NCBI RefSeq assembly: GCF_018128245.1 | Contig: NZ_CP072378.1 | Span: 868,001-932,000 of the forward strand | Direction: 5' to 3' | DNA from: Leptotrichia sp. oral taxon 221 | GTDB lineage: Bacteria > Fusobacteriota > Fusobacteriia > Fusobacteriales > Leptotrichiaceae | DNA length: 64,000 nucleotides | In this document: piece by piece, positions 47,286 through 56,170 of the stretch | Position numbering within the stretch: the stretch's first letter is position 1 | Layout: each line of letters opens with the position of its first letter | Notes under the pieces: model-generated | Database searches by the model: none | Told to the model about the DNA's origin: nothing | Seen by the model: only the letters and a program-made list of their open reading frames with translations | Translations under genes and position numbers: made by a program

Positions 47286-48206
47286 ATGAAAAAAATGATA
47301 ATTGTATTTTTAGCAGGAATGGCACTTATTTCGTGTGGGAATAAGTCAGAGAATGGGAAAAATTCAGCTAGTTCACAAAAAATTTCATCACAAAATGCAG
47401 AAAAAGAAACTTTGGTTGCGAGTGTTCCACCATTAAAATGGATAGTTCAAAGAATAGCAGGAAACGAGTATAATGTAATTTCTGTAATTCAGCCGAATAT
47501 GAATCACGAATTGTTTGAGCCAAAAACAGATGACTTGATAAAACTTGAAAAATCTAAATTATTTTTTACATATGATGCTTTAAATTTTGAAGAAAAAATT
47601 ACAAGTACGATTAATGATAAAAATAAAGTTTTGAATGTTTTAAATGGAATTGATCCACATTTATTTTTGGAAGATCACGATCACGACGAACATGGTGGAC
47701 ATCATCACGATGAGCATGAACATAATGGGAAGTTTGATCCGCATGTTTGGTTTTCACTAGAGATGATGCCGAAAGTTGCAGAAAATATAAAAAATAAATT
47801 GGTTGAAACTTATCCGAATCAAAAAGATAAATTTGAGAAAAATTACAATGACTTTATAAAAGAATTGGATGGATTTAAAAAAGAAATTTCAGAAAAAATG
47901 TCTAAAAAAATAAAAAAAGAATTTATGATTTACCATCCAGCTTTGGAATATTTCTTGAAAGGGACTGGAATTGAAGAAGAAGCGATTGAATCTGAAGGTA
48001 AAGAACCATCAGCTAAGCAAATTCAAGAGATAATAAGTGAAGCAAAAGAACATGGAATTTCAACTATTTTAGTGCAACCTCAATTTCCAAAACAAAGTAT
48101 TGACATTATTGCAAAAGAAATTCCAAATGCAAAAATTGTAACATTTAATACAGATGAAGAAAATGTTTTTGAAAATTTAAGAAAATTTGTGGATAGTTTA
48201 CAATAA
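47286..48206 (+). CDS. znuA: Zinc ABC transporter substrate-binding lipoprotein
   Basis: A 306-residue lipoprotein (signal ending LISC, lipidated Cys17) of the cluster A-I metal-binding family. A His/Asp-rich loop (about 131-150, HDHDEHGGHHHDEHEH) and FDPHVWFS are marks of zinc-binding ZnuA/AdcA; MNHELFEP and a conserved Asp in FNTDEENV complete the metal site. The His loop favours zinc over manganese. It leads the transporter group with znuC and znuB. Confidence 0.88.
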   Translation: MKKMIIVFLAGMALISCGNKSENGKNSASSQKISSQNAEKETLVASVPPLKWIVQRIAGNEYNVISVIQPNMNHELFEPKTDDLIKLEKSKLFFTYDALNFEEKITSTINDKNKVLNVLNGIDPHLFLEDHDHDEHGGHHHDEHEHNGKFDPHVWFSLEMMPKVAENIKNKLVETYPNQKDKFEKNYNDFIKELDGFKKEISEKMSKKIKKEFMIYHPALEYFLKGTGIEEEAIESEGKEPSAKQIQEIISEAKEHGISTILVQPQFPKQSIDIIAKEIPNAKIVTFNTDEENVFENLRKFVDSLQ

Positions 48207-48254
48207 TTGTTTTTGTGTAATTAATAAATAGAGTTACAAAATTAAGGGGAAAAG

Positions 48255-48971
48255 ATGCAGAATAATAAGCAAAATAACAAAAAGTTAATATCAGTAAAAA
48301 ATTTGAATTTTAATTATGGAAAAGATGCTATTTTGAGCGATGTTTCGCTAGATATTTATAAAGGGAAAAATGTTGCAATAATTGGGAGAAATGGTGGCGG
48401 AAAGTCAACTTTAGTAAAATTGATGCTTGGTTTTTTGAAGAAAAAATCTGGAGAAATAAATTATTATGTTGACAAGAATAAAATTGGGTATTTGCCACAA
48501 ATTAGAGAATTTGATACTTCTTTTCCGATTAATATTTTTGATTTAGTGATTTCAGGACTTACAAAAAAGTCGAATTTATTTAAAAAATTTAGTGCAGAAG
48601 ATAGAAAAAAGACAAATGATTTGCTTGTTGAATTTGGGATTGAAAAATTAAAAGATAAGTTAATTAGCGAAGTATCTGGAGGTCAGTTGCAAAGGGCCTT
48701 GATTGCGAGAGCTCTGATATCGTCACCAGAGATTTTGTTTTTAGATGAGCCTGAATCTTTTTTGGATAAAAAATTTGAGTTTGAGTTGTATGAGAAAATA
48801 AAACAATTATCGGATTCTACGATTGTTGTAATTTCGCATGAACTGGATAAATTGTGCTGTTATGTCGATTCGATTTTTATTGTAGAAGAAGAAATTCGTA
48901 TTTTTGAAGATAAAAATGAATTTTTCAAGAGTGAATTTGCTCACAGGCATGTTCATAATCATAAAATTTAG
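48255..48971 (+). CDS. znuC: Metal ABC transporter ATP-binding protein
   Basis: A 238-residue ATPase energising the zinc importer. Walker A GRNGGGKS (about 52-59), signature VSGGQLQRALIAR, Walker B ILFLDEP and the switch His in VISHELDK. A C-terminal His-rich tail (HRHVHNHKI) may handle zinc. It lies 48 bases after znuA and 125 bases before znuB, a longer gap than usual. Confidence 0.88.
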   Translation: MQNNKQNNKKLISVKNLNFNYGKDAILSDVSLDIYKGKNVAIIGRNGGGKSTLVKLMLGFLKKKSGEINYYVDKNKIGYLPQIREFDTSFPINIFDLVISGLTKKSNLFKKFSAEDRKKTNDLLVEFGIEKLKDKLISEVSGGQLQRALIARALISSPEILFLDEPESFLDKKFEFELYEKIKQLSDSTIVVISHELDKLCCYVDSIFIVEEEIRIFEDKNEFFKSEFAHRHVHNHKI

Positions 48972-49096
48972 ATTTTTAGCTAACGATTATTAAAAATATA
49001 AATTTTTCAAAAATAGTAAGAATACAGTAAAATTAATAAATCATAAAAATATTAATATTTTTACAAAAAAGGAAATGCATAAAGAATGGGAGAAAA

Positions 49097-49936
49097 ATGG
49101 AATTTTTAGAAATTTTTAACTATGCTTTCATGAGAAATGCTCTTATTGTAGGGATTTTATCAAGCATTTGTTGTGGAATAATAGGAACTTACATAGTAAA
49201 CAAAAAAATGGTGTTCATATCGTCGAGTATCAGTCATGCTTCATATGGTGGAATCGGAATTGGAGTATATTTAATATATTTTTTCAAATTGCCACTAAAT
49301 GATCCATTGATTTTTGGATTAATATTTTCAATATTATCGGGAGTATTGATACTTATACTAAAAGATTTTTTTGGTGTAAATGGTGATTTAGGAATTGGAA
49401 TAATGATGTCATTTGGAATGGCGATTGGAATTATATTTTCTTTTATGACGCCAGGTTATCAAGCAGATATGTCAACTTATCTTTTTGGAAATATTTTGTT
49501 GTCAAATAGCACAAATATAATTTCGCTATTAATTTTAGACATTATTACAATCATATTTTTCGTAATTTTCTACAAAGCAATAGTTTATTCAAGTTTTGAT
49601 GAAAATTTTTATAAATTATATGGTGTACCAGTCAAGTTTGTAAATTACTTCATGATTATAATAATTTCATCAGCGATTATTATAAATATAAAAACAATTG
49701 GAATTATTCTAATAATCTCAATTTTAACAATACCACAAGCAACAGCGGCAATTATCGCAAGAAAATACAGTGTAATAATATATTTGTCAATATTATTCTC
49801 ATTTTTAGGAATATTATTCGGATTATTATTCTCATATATTTTCAATATTCCATCAGGACCAGCTATAATAGTGGCTTTGATTGTTATAATGTTAATTGTT
49901 AAAATAGGAGCGTTTGTAAAGGGGAAAATTGGATAA
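49097..49936 (+). CDS. znuB: Metal ABC transporter permease
   Basis: A 279-residue ABC-3 family membrane channel with about eight hydrophobic segments. Family marks: MVFISSSISHASYGGIGIG near residue 35, YLFGNIL and the later KTIGIILIISILTIPQATA segment. Imports the metal delivered by ZnuA. ATG is preceded by GGGAG. A terminator follows in 49937-50269, a 333-base gap that otherwise holds the promoter and palindrome of the next gene. Confidence 0.9.
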   Translation: MEFLEIFNYAFMRNALIVGILSSICCGIIGTYIVNKKMVFISSSISHASYGGIGIGVYLIYFFKLPLNDPLIFGLIFSILSGVLILILKDFFGVNGDLGIGIMMSFGMAIGIIFSFMTPGYQADMSTYLFGNILLSNSTNIISLLILDIITIIFFVIFYKAIVYSSFDENFYKLYGVPVKFVNYFMIIIISSAIIINIKTIGIILIISILTIPQATAAIIARKYSVIIYLSILFSFLGILFGLLFSYIFNIPSGPAIIVALIVIMLIVKIGAFVKGKIG

Positions 49937-50013
49937 ATTGTGTAAATTAAATGAATTTTTAAACTAAAAATATTATAAATATAGATTATTATTAAATTTA
50001 AAGATAAAAAAAT

Positions 50014-50058
50014 AAAGCACTGAGAAAAAAATTTCTTGGTGCTTTTTATAATTATTTT
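50014..50058 (+). terminator. Terminator after znuB
   Basis: AAAGCACTGAGAAA (50014-50027) pairs with TTTCTTGGTGCTTT (50032-50045), two G-T pairs included; a T-rich region follows. Confidence 0.85.
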
Positions 50059-50195
50059 TATTTTTTAAAATATATATTCGAATCAATTTGAAATTAAACT
50101 AATGAAATGGTAAAAATTTAGGTTTTAAGTAAATAGCCATAGCTTTTAAGTTTGGTTTTAATATACAATTTTTTAAAAAAGTTTATTTAGTCATT

Positions 50196-50237
50196 AATCA
50201 AATAAACATTGATTTTATTTGATTTTTCAAATATAAT
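50196..50237 (+). promoter_or_regulatory. Promoter with an operator-like palindrome before the M20 peptidase
   Basis: TTGATT (50209-50214), 17-bp spacer, TATAAT (50232-50237). A perfect 11-bp inverted repeat, AATCAAATAAA (50196-50206) and TTTATTTGATT (50214-50224) with 7 bases between, covers the -35. A repressor bound there would block the polymerase. Confidence 0.65.
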
Positions 50238-50269
50238 ATAGGAAACAAAAAGAGAAAGAAGTGATAATG

Positions 50270-51538
50270 ATGAATTCACAAGAATTAAATAAATTTATAA
50301 AAGAAAATGTTGATAAAATTTATGATGAAATGCTGAAAATTAGAAGAACTATACATATGAATCCTGAACTGGGGGACAAAGAATTTGAAACGAGTAAACT
50401 AATTAAAGAATTTTTGGCAAAAAATAATATTGAATTTTTTGAGATTATAAATACTGGTGTGGTTGCGACAATTTATAATGATGATGAAAAAAATGGTAAA
50501 AATCATACTGTTGCGACTAGGGCGGATATTGATGCGTTGCCAATTTTTGAGGAAAATGATGTGGAGTATAAGTCGAAAAATCTTGGAAAAATGCACGCTT
50601 GTGGTCATGATACCCATACAACTATTCAATTGGGAGTTGCAAAAGTTTTGGCGGAAAATAAGGATAAATGGAATGGAACTGTGAGATTTTTCTTTCAACC
50701 TGCAGAGGAAACTGATGGTGGTGCTGATAGAATGATAAAAGGCGGTGCTTTGAAATTTGAAAAAAGATCTGCTGGGAATAGTGATTTTGAGGATAAAGAG
50801 AAAAATAGTAAAGGTACCGACAGAAAAATTGATGCATTTTTTGCACTTCATATGGCACCTGAAATTCCAACTGGGAAAATTGGAGTGAAAGTTGGAAAGA
50901 CCCATGCTTGTTCAGCACAATTGAAAGCTACTATTCATGGAGTTTCAGCTCATGCGGCATTACCACATAAAGGGGTTGACGCGATATTAATTGGAGCAAA
51001 AGTTTTGGAATTCTTTCAGTCAATTGTGAGCAGAAGAATTGATCCTAGAGAGGGTGCGGTTATTACGATTGGCTCGTTTAAAGGTGGAGAAACAAATAAT
51101 ATTGTTTGTGATAAAGTGGAAATGTTAGGGACAATTAGAACTCTTTCAAATGAGACTAGACTTTTTATAAAAGAAACAATTGAGAGGGATTTACCAATTT
51201 TTGTGGAAAGTCTTGGAGGAAAAGCTGAAGTTAGTATAAGACTCGGTTACGCACCTGTGATAAATAATGAGGAAATGACAGATTTTGTTGCTGGAAATAT
51301 TGTTGATTTGCTTGGAAAAGATGCACTTGAAACAATTAAAGAGGCAAGAATGGATGTTGAAGATGTAAGTTATTTCTTGAATGAAATTCCAGGATGTTTT
51401 TTTAGATTGGGGACAAGAAATGAAGCGAAAGATATGGTTTACGATTTGCATCATCCAAAATTTAATGTAGATGAAGAAGCAATAAAATATGGGATTGGAT
51501 TGCAATTAAAAAATATTTTGGAGTATTTGAATAAATAG
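50270..51538 (+). CDS. M20 family amidohydrolase/aminoacylase
   Basis: A 422-residue cytoplasmic metallopeptidase of the hippurate hydrolase/IAA-amino acid hydrolase type. Metal motifs: MHACGHDTH (about 109-116), EETDGGA and DLHHPKFN near the C-terminus. An insertion of about 25 polar residues (SDFEDKEKNSKG region) enlarges the lid domain. It probably releases amino acids from N-acyl forms. The frame opens at GTG 50261, but ATG 50270 (or 50267) is likelier; the upstream Shine-Dalgarno is weak. Confidence 0.85.
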   Translation: MNSQELNKFIKENVDKIYDEMLKIRRTIHMNPELGDKEFETSKLIKEFLAKNNIEFFEIINTGVVATIYNDDEKNGKNHTVATRADIDALPIFEENDVEYKSKNLGKMHACGHDTHTTIQLGVAKVLAENKDKWNGTVRFFFQPAEETDGGADRMIKGGALKFEKRSAGNSDFEDKEKNSKGTDRKIDAFFALHMAPEIPTGKIGVKVGKTHACSAQLKATIHGVSAHAALPHKGVDAILIGAKVLEFFQSIVSRRIDPREGAVITIGSFKGGETNNIVCDKVEMLGTIRTLSNETRLFIKETIERDLPIFVESLGGKAEVSIRLGYAPVINNEEMTDFVAGNIVDLLGKDALETIKEARMDVEDVSYFLNEIPGCFFRLGTRNEAKDMVYDLHHPKFNVDEEAIKYGIGLQLKNILEYLNK

Positions 51539-51607
51539 TAAGAAATTTTAAAGTAACTATTTTGGAATTGAAAAAATGATTTATAAAATTAGGAGAAAAA
51601 TTAGGGA

Positions 51608-52999
51608 ATGATAAATAAATTTGAAATTGGGCAAAAAGTAGAAATTGAGATTGAAAAAATTGTGTTTGGTGGCGAAGGAATAGGGCGAGTTGATGGTTTT
51701 GCGATTTTTGTGCCGATGAGTGTGCCTGGAGATAGACTTGAAATTGAGATAATTTCTTTGAAAAAAACTTACGGGAGAGGACTTATTACACGGATTATTG
51801 AGCCTTCGAAGGACAGAGTTGAAGATTTGTCAAAAGTTAGTTTTGAAGATTTTGACGGATGTGATTTTGGAATGCTTAAATATGAGAAGCAGCTAGAGTA
51901 TAAAAATGAGATGTTGAAAGAGGTCTTGACAAAAATTGGTGGGATAAATCTTGAAGAAGTTATTTTGGAAAATATAATTGCGAGTGAACATAAAAAAAAT
52001 TATCGGAACAAGACAGCAGAGCCGATTTATAAAAAAAATGGAAAAATTATGACAGGATTTTATTCGAGAAGATCTCATGATGTTTTTACAGCGAAGGAAA
52101 ATCTGTTGCGTTCAGAAATTGCTGATAAAATAATAAATAAATTTTTGGAAGAAATAAACAGTTTTAATGGAACGAAAAATGAATTTAAAGTTTACAATGA
52201 AGTCAATAATAGCGGATTTTTGAAGCATATAATGGTTAGAAATAACGAAAAAAACGATGTTATGATTGTTGTTGTTGTGAATAAAACTTCGCAATATAAA
52301 CATTTAGTTAAAGTTTTAGAAAAAATGTATGAAGAAAATGAAGAAGTAAAATCAGTTTATATTTCAGTAAAAAAAGAGCAGAATAATGTGATTTTAGGTG
52401 ATGAGAGTAGACATATTTTTGGTGAAAGTTATTTAGAAGAGGAAATTGAAGGAATAAAATTTAAGATTTATCCAGATTCATTTTTTCAAATTAATAAAAG
52501 ACAGGCAATAAAATTGTACGACAAAGCGATTGAATATTTTGGAGAAAATAAAAAAGGAACCGTGATTGATGCGTTTTCTGGGACTGGGACAATTGCGATG
52601 ATACTTTCTAAAGATGTGGAAAAAGTAATTGGTATTGAAAGTGTTGAAAGTTCGGTTGTTGCGGGGAATATGACTATTGAAGAAAATGGGTTGAAGCATG
52701 TGAGTTTATTAAATGGAAAAGTTGAAAAAGTTTTACCTGAAATTTTGAAAAAAGAGAAAATTAGTGGAATAATTTTTGATCCGCCTAGAAGAGGAATTGA
52801 TGAAAAAGCACTTAGAAGCGTTGTGAAAAATAAAATTGAAAAAATTGTTTATATTTCTTGTAATCCAGCAACTTTTGCTAGAGATAGTAAATTTTTGATT
52901 GAAAAAGGGTATAAATTGGAGAAAATTACTGCGGTGGATATGTTTCCTCAGACAGCACATATTGAGTGTGTTGGGGTGTTAAAAAAGTTAGATAAATAA
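51608..52999 (+). CDS. 23S rRNA (uracil-C5) methyltransferase, RlmCD/TrmA type
   Basis: A 463-residue paralogue of the enzyme at 45723. TRAM domain at the N-terminus (KVEIEIEKIVFGGEGIGRV), SAM site DAFSGTGTIAMIL, DPPRRG and SCNPATFARD with the catalytic Cys. The iron-sulfur Cys set is absent (only one Cys in FDGCDFGML). Target uridine unknown, perhaps U747 or U1939 of 23S rRNA as in Bacillus RlmCD. Confidence 0.88.
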   Translation: MINKFEIGQKVEIEIEKIVFGGEGIGRVDGFAIFVPMSVPGDRLEIEIISLKKTYGRGLITRIIEPSKDRVEDLSKVSFEDFDGCDFGMLKYEKQLEYKNEMLKEVLTKIGGINLEEVILENIIASEHKKNYRNKTAEPIYKKNGKIMTGFYSRRSHDVFTAKENLLRSEIADKIINKFLEEINSFNGTKNEFKVYNEVNNSGFLKHIMVRNNEKNDVMIVVVVNKTSQYKHLVKVLEKMYEENEEVKSVYISVKKEQNNVILGDESRHIFGESYLEEEIEGIKFKIYPDSFFQINKRQAIKLYDKAIEYFGENKKGTVIDAFSGTGTIAMILSKDVEKVIGIESVESSVVAGNMTIEENGLKHVSLLNGKVEKVLPEILKKEKISGIIFDPPRRGIDEKALRSVVKNKIEKIVYISCNPATFARDSKFLIEKGYKLEKITAVDMFPQTAHIECVGVLKKLDK

Positions 53000-53030
53000 G
53001 AGGTTTTAGTATTAAAAAAATGTGTGGAAA

Positions 53031-53059
53031 TGGAGATAAATAGGAATTATTTATCTTCA
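53031..53059 (+). terminator. Hairpin after the methyltransferase, before the injection locus
   Basis: TGGAGATAAATA (53031-53042) pairs with TATTTATCTTCA (53048-53059) around 5 bases with one G-T pair. The T-run is weak, so termination may be partial. Confidence 0.5.
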
Positions 53060-53136
53060 ATCCTAAATTTTGTAGCATATCGAAAAAGAAAAAAATACAA
53101 TTCTAAATAAAAATTAAAAATAAATTAAAAAAATTG

Positions 53137-53165
53137 TTGACAAAAAACTTAAAATAATGTATTAT
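53137..53165 (+). promoter_or_regulatory. Promoter of the contractile injection locus
   Basis: A consensus TTGACA (53137-53142), 17-bp spacer and TATTAT (53160-53165); one of the strongest promoters in the window. The leader is about 120 bases and contains an AGGGGG stretch (53220-53225) that is too far from the first start to serve it. Confidence 0.7.
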
Positions 53166-53269
53166 GAAATAGATTAAAAAAAGATTAAAAAACAATCTTA
53201 AAAATCAAAAATTTGAGAAAGGGGGAAAATAAGATTATAAATAATAGATTATAAATTGAGGTTTTGTTA

Positions 53270-53296
53270 ATGTTATTTATAATTGAAAAAATATGA
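53270..53296 (+). CDS. Eight-residue leader reading frame coupled to the sheath gene
   Basis: ATG at 53270 with GAGG about 8 bases upstream, then eight codons and TGA (53294-53296) that overlaps the sheath start ATG (53293-53295) as ATGA. The peptide, MLFIIEKI, has no recognisable function. The sheath ATG has no Shine-Dalgarno of its own, so ribosomes ending here could reinitiate on it. Short and unproven. Confidence 0.35.
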   Translation: MLFIIEKI

Positions 53297-55452
53297 ATAA
53301 TAAAGGGGTTATTAATCAAACTAATAGAACTATGTTATTTGAGGAAATTAATCCAGAGAAAATGGATTTGCTTACATTGATTGATGATGTCAAAGGAATT
53401 GATTCTTTGGATGATGAGAAGATACTTGAGATTAATAAACATCTTTTAGTGTCGAGTTTTGATGAATTTTTGGAGAAGTTTGAGCCAAAGGTTTATAGTT
53501 ATTATAATGCAGAAAATCAGAGAATTCAGTATATTTTAAAGAAGCCAGAAGGAATTCCAGAAGAATTTATTAATGAAATAAAAATTGATAATGGAAATGT
53601 ATTTTTTAAAATGCTGAGTACTTTAATGGAGGCTAGGAAATCACAAGGGAATAAGAATGTTGAATTTAAATTTGAGAATATTTTAGAGTTGATTTCGCCG
53701 AAGAAGGTTATTGAAGATATAAAGCAGACTAGAAAGGAAATTGCGTATATTTTTAATAAGTATGAGGAATTAGATGACGAAAATCCTAAAAAGTTAGAGT
53801 ATGGAGATAAACTGAATAATAAGTTTGAGGAAGCTTCTCAAAATTATAATAATATTTTAGGAATGTTGCCATTGGCAATTGAGGATATAAAAACTCGGCT
53901 TTTGATTGGAAGTGACGAGAGTAGTTTTAAATCTGAAAAAATTAAATTGGGAATGTTGCAAGTTGGAGAAAAGGGAGAATTAGAGGTTATCGAGTATAAA
54001 CAAAATGAATCAAATGAGTTAGCTCTAATTGAAGAGAAGAATACGACTGCACTTATGGAAGCGTTTCAAGATGATTATGAAAGTGTTACAGAAGAACCAA
54101 ATCAGTATATTAAAGATTTAGTGGTGAGAACTTTTGTTCCATTGGCTAAGAACTTTGTTGAGATTGATCAAGAACAAGAAGTTGAGAATTATAATAATTA
54201 TTTGAGTTTTTATAAGTTTGCACAGGAAGATTTTGTGAAAATTGCAAAACCTTTGATTGAGAAATTATTAGGAATAAAAATGTTTTTTGAACAATATGAA
54301 ACGAAAATTTCTATGATGAAACCAACTTTGTTAATTACTAATGTAAAGGCAGAAATGATTGCAAAATCAGGGAATAAAGAGAGATTGCAAGCGTTTTTAA
54401 ATACGGTTAATATGAAAAATGATTTCGATAATACAGTTTGGTTTGCAATTTATCCAAATGTTGACTTAGATATTAAAAAAGGTGAGAAAAAGGTTAGAGC
54501 GAGATTTAAAGGGACTTCGAATGATGAAAAAACAGAAAAAAATACAATAGAAACATTAACTAATTTGATGATGATATTAGGTAATTATAAAGTTCAGGTT
54601 TTCTTTAATTTTGAAGGAACTTATGAGACTTCTTTTGATAATTTGGCAACAAAAGGATTGGATAAATATATTGAGAAAACATCAATTTTAGAAAATCAAA
54701 AATATTCTGAATATTTGATACCAGTAATTCCTAATTTTACTATAATTCCAAAAGACAAATCTGGTGTGATATTGGACTATAAGATGAAATATGAGAATGA
54801 TGGTGTTGTTTTATCAGATGAACAGGAAGATTTGCTAAAATTTTGGATAGAAGGTGTGTATGTGGATGGAGCGTATGTGGCAGCTGGAATAATTTCGGCT
54901 TCTCAATGTCCTAATTATTTAAGAGATAGATTTAATGCGGTTTCGATGGTGTATCCAGGAGTCAGGTTTGATATTGAGGCAGATGATAATCCTTATAAGG
55001 TTAAAACAACTATGTCTAAAGAAATTTCAGGATTTACAAATGCGATAAAAGATAAAATTAACCAATTTAATTATGGATTTGTATTTTCTTCAGATAATGC
55101 ACAGGTCCAAAAAGAAAAAATTAAAAATATTGTAGTTTATAAGGCTAGAACATTATTAAAAAATTCTGAAGGTGGATATGAACCATTGTATAAAACTTTG
55201 ACGACGACTTATATTGAAAGAGTCTTAAGATTTGTGACAACTGATTTTAAAGAGGATAAATTGAATTTATTTTTCAGTACAAATCCATCTAGTCAAAAAT
55301 CTCTTTGGTTGAAGGATCAGAAATTTATAAATGGAATTATGCAAAAAGGAGATGATATTTCGCATAAAATTGATGAAGAGATGGGTATTTGTCAGTTAAA
55401 TATAGTGTTTGCAGGAAATATGAGAAACTTGCAAGTGGAAATTAATAAGTAG
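53293..55452 (+). CDS. Contractile sheath-like protein (TssC-type candidate)
   Basis: A 719-residue soluble protein that I read as the sheath of a contractile injection system, possibly a joined TssB/TssC type: the N-terminal third is helical and charged, the rest alternates strands and helices. Supporting segments are VDGAYVAAGIISASQC (a sheath-like glycine/alanine turn), SMVYPGVRFDIEADD and the short beta ending AGNMRNLQVEINK. No enzyme motif is seen. The assignment rests mainly on its neighbours: an Hcp-like gene immediately follows and a PAAR-like protein lies in the locus. Translation start may be coupled to a short leader frame. Confidence 0.5.
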   Translation: MNNKGVINQTNRTMLFEEINPEKMDLLTLIDDVKGIDSLDDEKILEINKHLLVSSFDEFLEKFEPKVYSYYNAENQRIQYILKKPEGIPEEFINEIKIDNGNVFFKMLSTLMEARKSQGNKNVEFKFENILELISPKKVIEDIKQTRKEIAYIFNKYEELDDENPKKLEYGDKLNNKFEEASQNYNNILGMLPLAIEDIKTRLLIGSDESSFKSEKIKLGMLQVGEKGELEVIEYKQNESNELALIEEKNTTALMEAFQDDYESVTEEPNQYIKDLVVRTFVPLAKNFVEIDQEQEVENYNNYLSFYKFAQEDFVKIAKPLIEKLLGIKMFFEQYETKISMMKPTLLITNVKAEMIAKSGNKERLQAFLNTVNMKNDFDNTVWFAIYPNVDLDIKKGEKKVRARFKGTSNDEKTEKNTIETLTNLMMILGNYKVQVFFNFEGTYETSFDNLATKGLDKYIEKTSILENQKYSEYLIPVIPNFTIIPKDKSGVILDYKMKYENDGVVLSDEQEDLLKFWIEGVYVDGAYVAAGIISASQCPNYLRDRFNAVSMVYPGVRFDIEADDNPYKVKTTMSKEISGFTNAIKDKINQFNYGFVFSSDNAQVQKEKIKNIVVYKARTLLKNSEGGYEPLYKTLTTTYIERVLRFVTTDFKEDKLNLFFSTNPSSQKSLWLKDQKFINGIMQKGDDISHKIDEEMGICQLNIVFAGNMRNLQVEINK

Positions 55453-55482
55453 TTTTAAAAATAAAATGAGGGGGAGTTAGTA

Positions 55483-55923
55483 ATGGGATTTAGATTAACA
55501 GTAAAAGGACAAAATGAGGAAATATTATTGGATAAAGAAAGCATTTTAGATGTAAAGTATATGTCAGAAACACCTGATGATTCAAATGCGAGAGCAACTG
55601 ATTTAGGGGTTATTTTAGAAATTAAGGGGAAAATTTTGGCGGCTGCGAATGGAGATACTGAAGATGATACTAGAAAAGTGGCTCAATGGTCGTTGGTTCC
55701 TTCTGAATCGAGTGATGCTTATAGACAAGCTAGTTTGGAAGTGATTTCAGCTGGGCAAATGGTCAGAAAAATTGATATGACAAATGTGTTTGTTGTAGAT
55801 TATATTGAGGAATACGGAAGTCAAGCTGGAACAGGAACATTTTCATTGAAAATTAAACAGAAAAAAGAGAAAGTTATTGAAGTTGCGATTGAAGGAGGTT
55901 ATGCAGCACAGGAAGAAGCATAA
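55483..55923 (+). CDS. Hcp-like tube protein
   Basis: A 146-residue, mostly beta-strand protein with no transmembrane part. It begins MGFRLTVKGQNEEILLD, then has DDSNARATDLGVILEIKGKI, VAQWSLVPSESSDAYR, VEVISAGQ-like EVISAGQMVRK and VVDYIEEYGSQAGTGTFSLKIKQKK. This matches, from memory, a family in clostridia and fusobacteria named after 'membrane-associated protease 1' but with an Hcp-like barrel. Such proteins stack into the inner tube of contractile systems. A GGGGG Shine-Dalgarno lies 8 bases before the ATG. A hairpin follows the stop. Confidence 0.65.
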   Translation: MGFRLTVKGQNEEILLDKESILDVKYMSETPDDSNARATDLGVILEIKGKILAAANGDTEDDTRKVAQWSLVPSESSDAYRQASLEVISAGQMVRKIDMTNVFVVDYIEEYGSQAGTGTFSLKIKQKKEKVIEVAIEGGYAAQEEA

Positions 55924-56043
55924 TTGTAATTTAATTAAAAAAAGTTAATAAGAATTTTTTTGAGAGTTTGAGAAAATAAATTTGAAAGAATAAATAAAAT
56001 ATAAAAAAAGTACTGTTTGAATAATAATATAAATTTGAAAAAG

Positions 56044-56085
56044 ATTTACTCAGGTACAAATGATAAGTTTGTTGTCTGAGTAAAT
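56044..56085 (+). promoter_or_regulatory. Strong hairpin after the Hcp-like gene
   Basis: ATTTACTCAG (56044-56053) pairs perfectly with CTGAGTAAAT (56076-56085), and ACAAA/TTTGT pairs further inside. No T-run follows, so it is not a standard terminator. It lies within the 247-base gap 55924-56170, the longest in the locus. It could stabilise the tube mRNA or reduce expression of downstream genes. Confidence 0.6.
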
Positions 56086-56170
56086 TCTAAAATAATAGAA
56101 ATAATTAATGTTTTAGAACAAATAATTTATTTATTTGTTGTAATTAGTTTATTATTTAAGAGGGGGAAAT

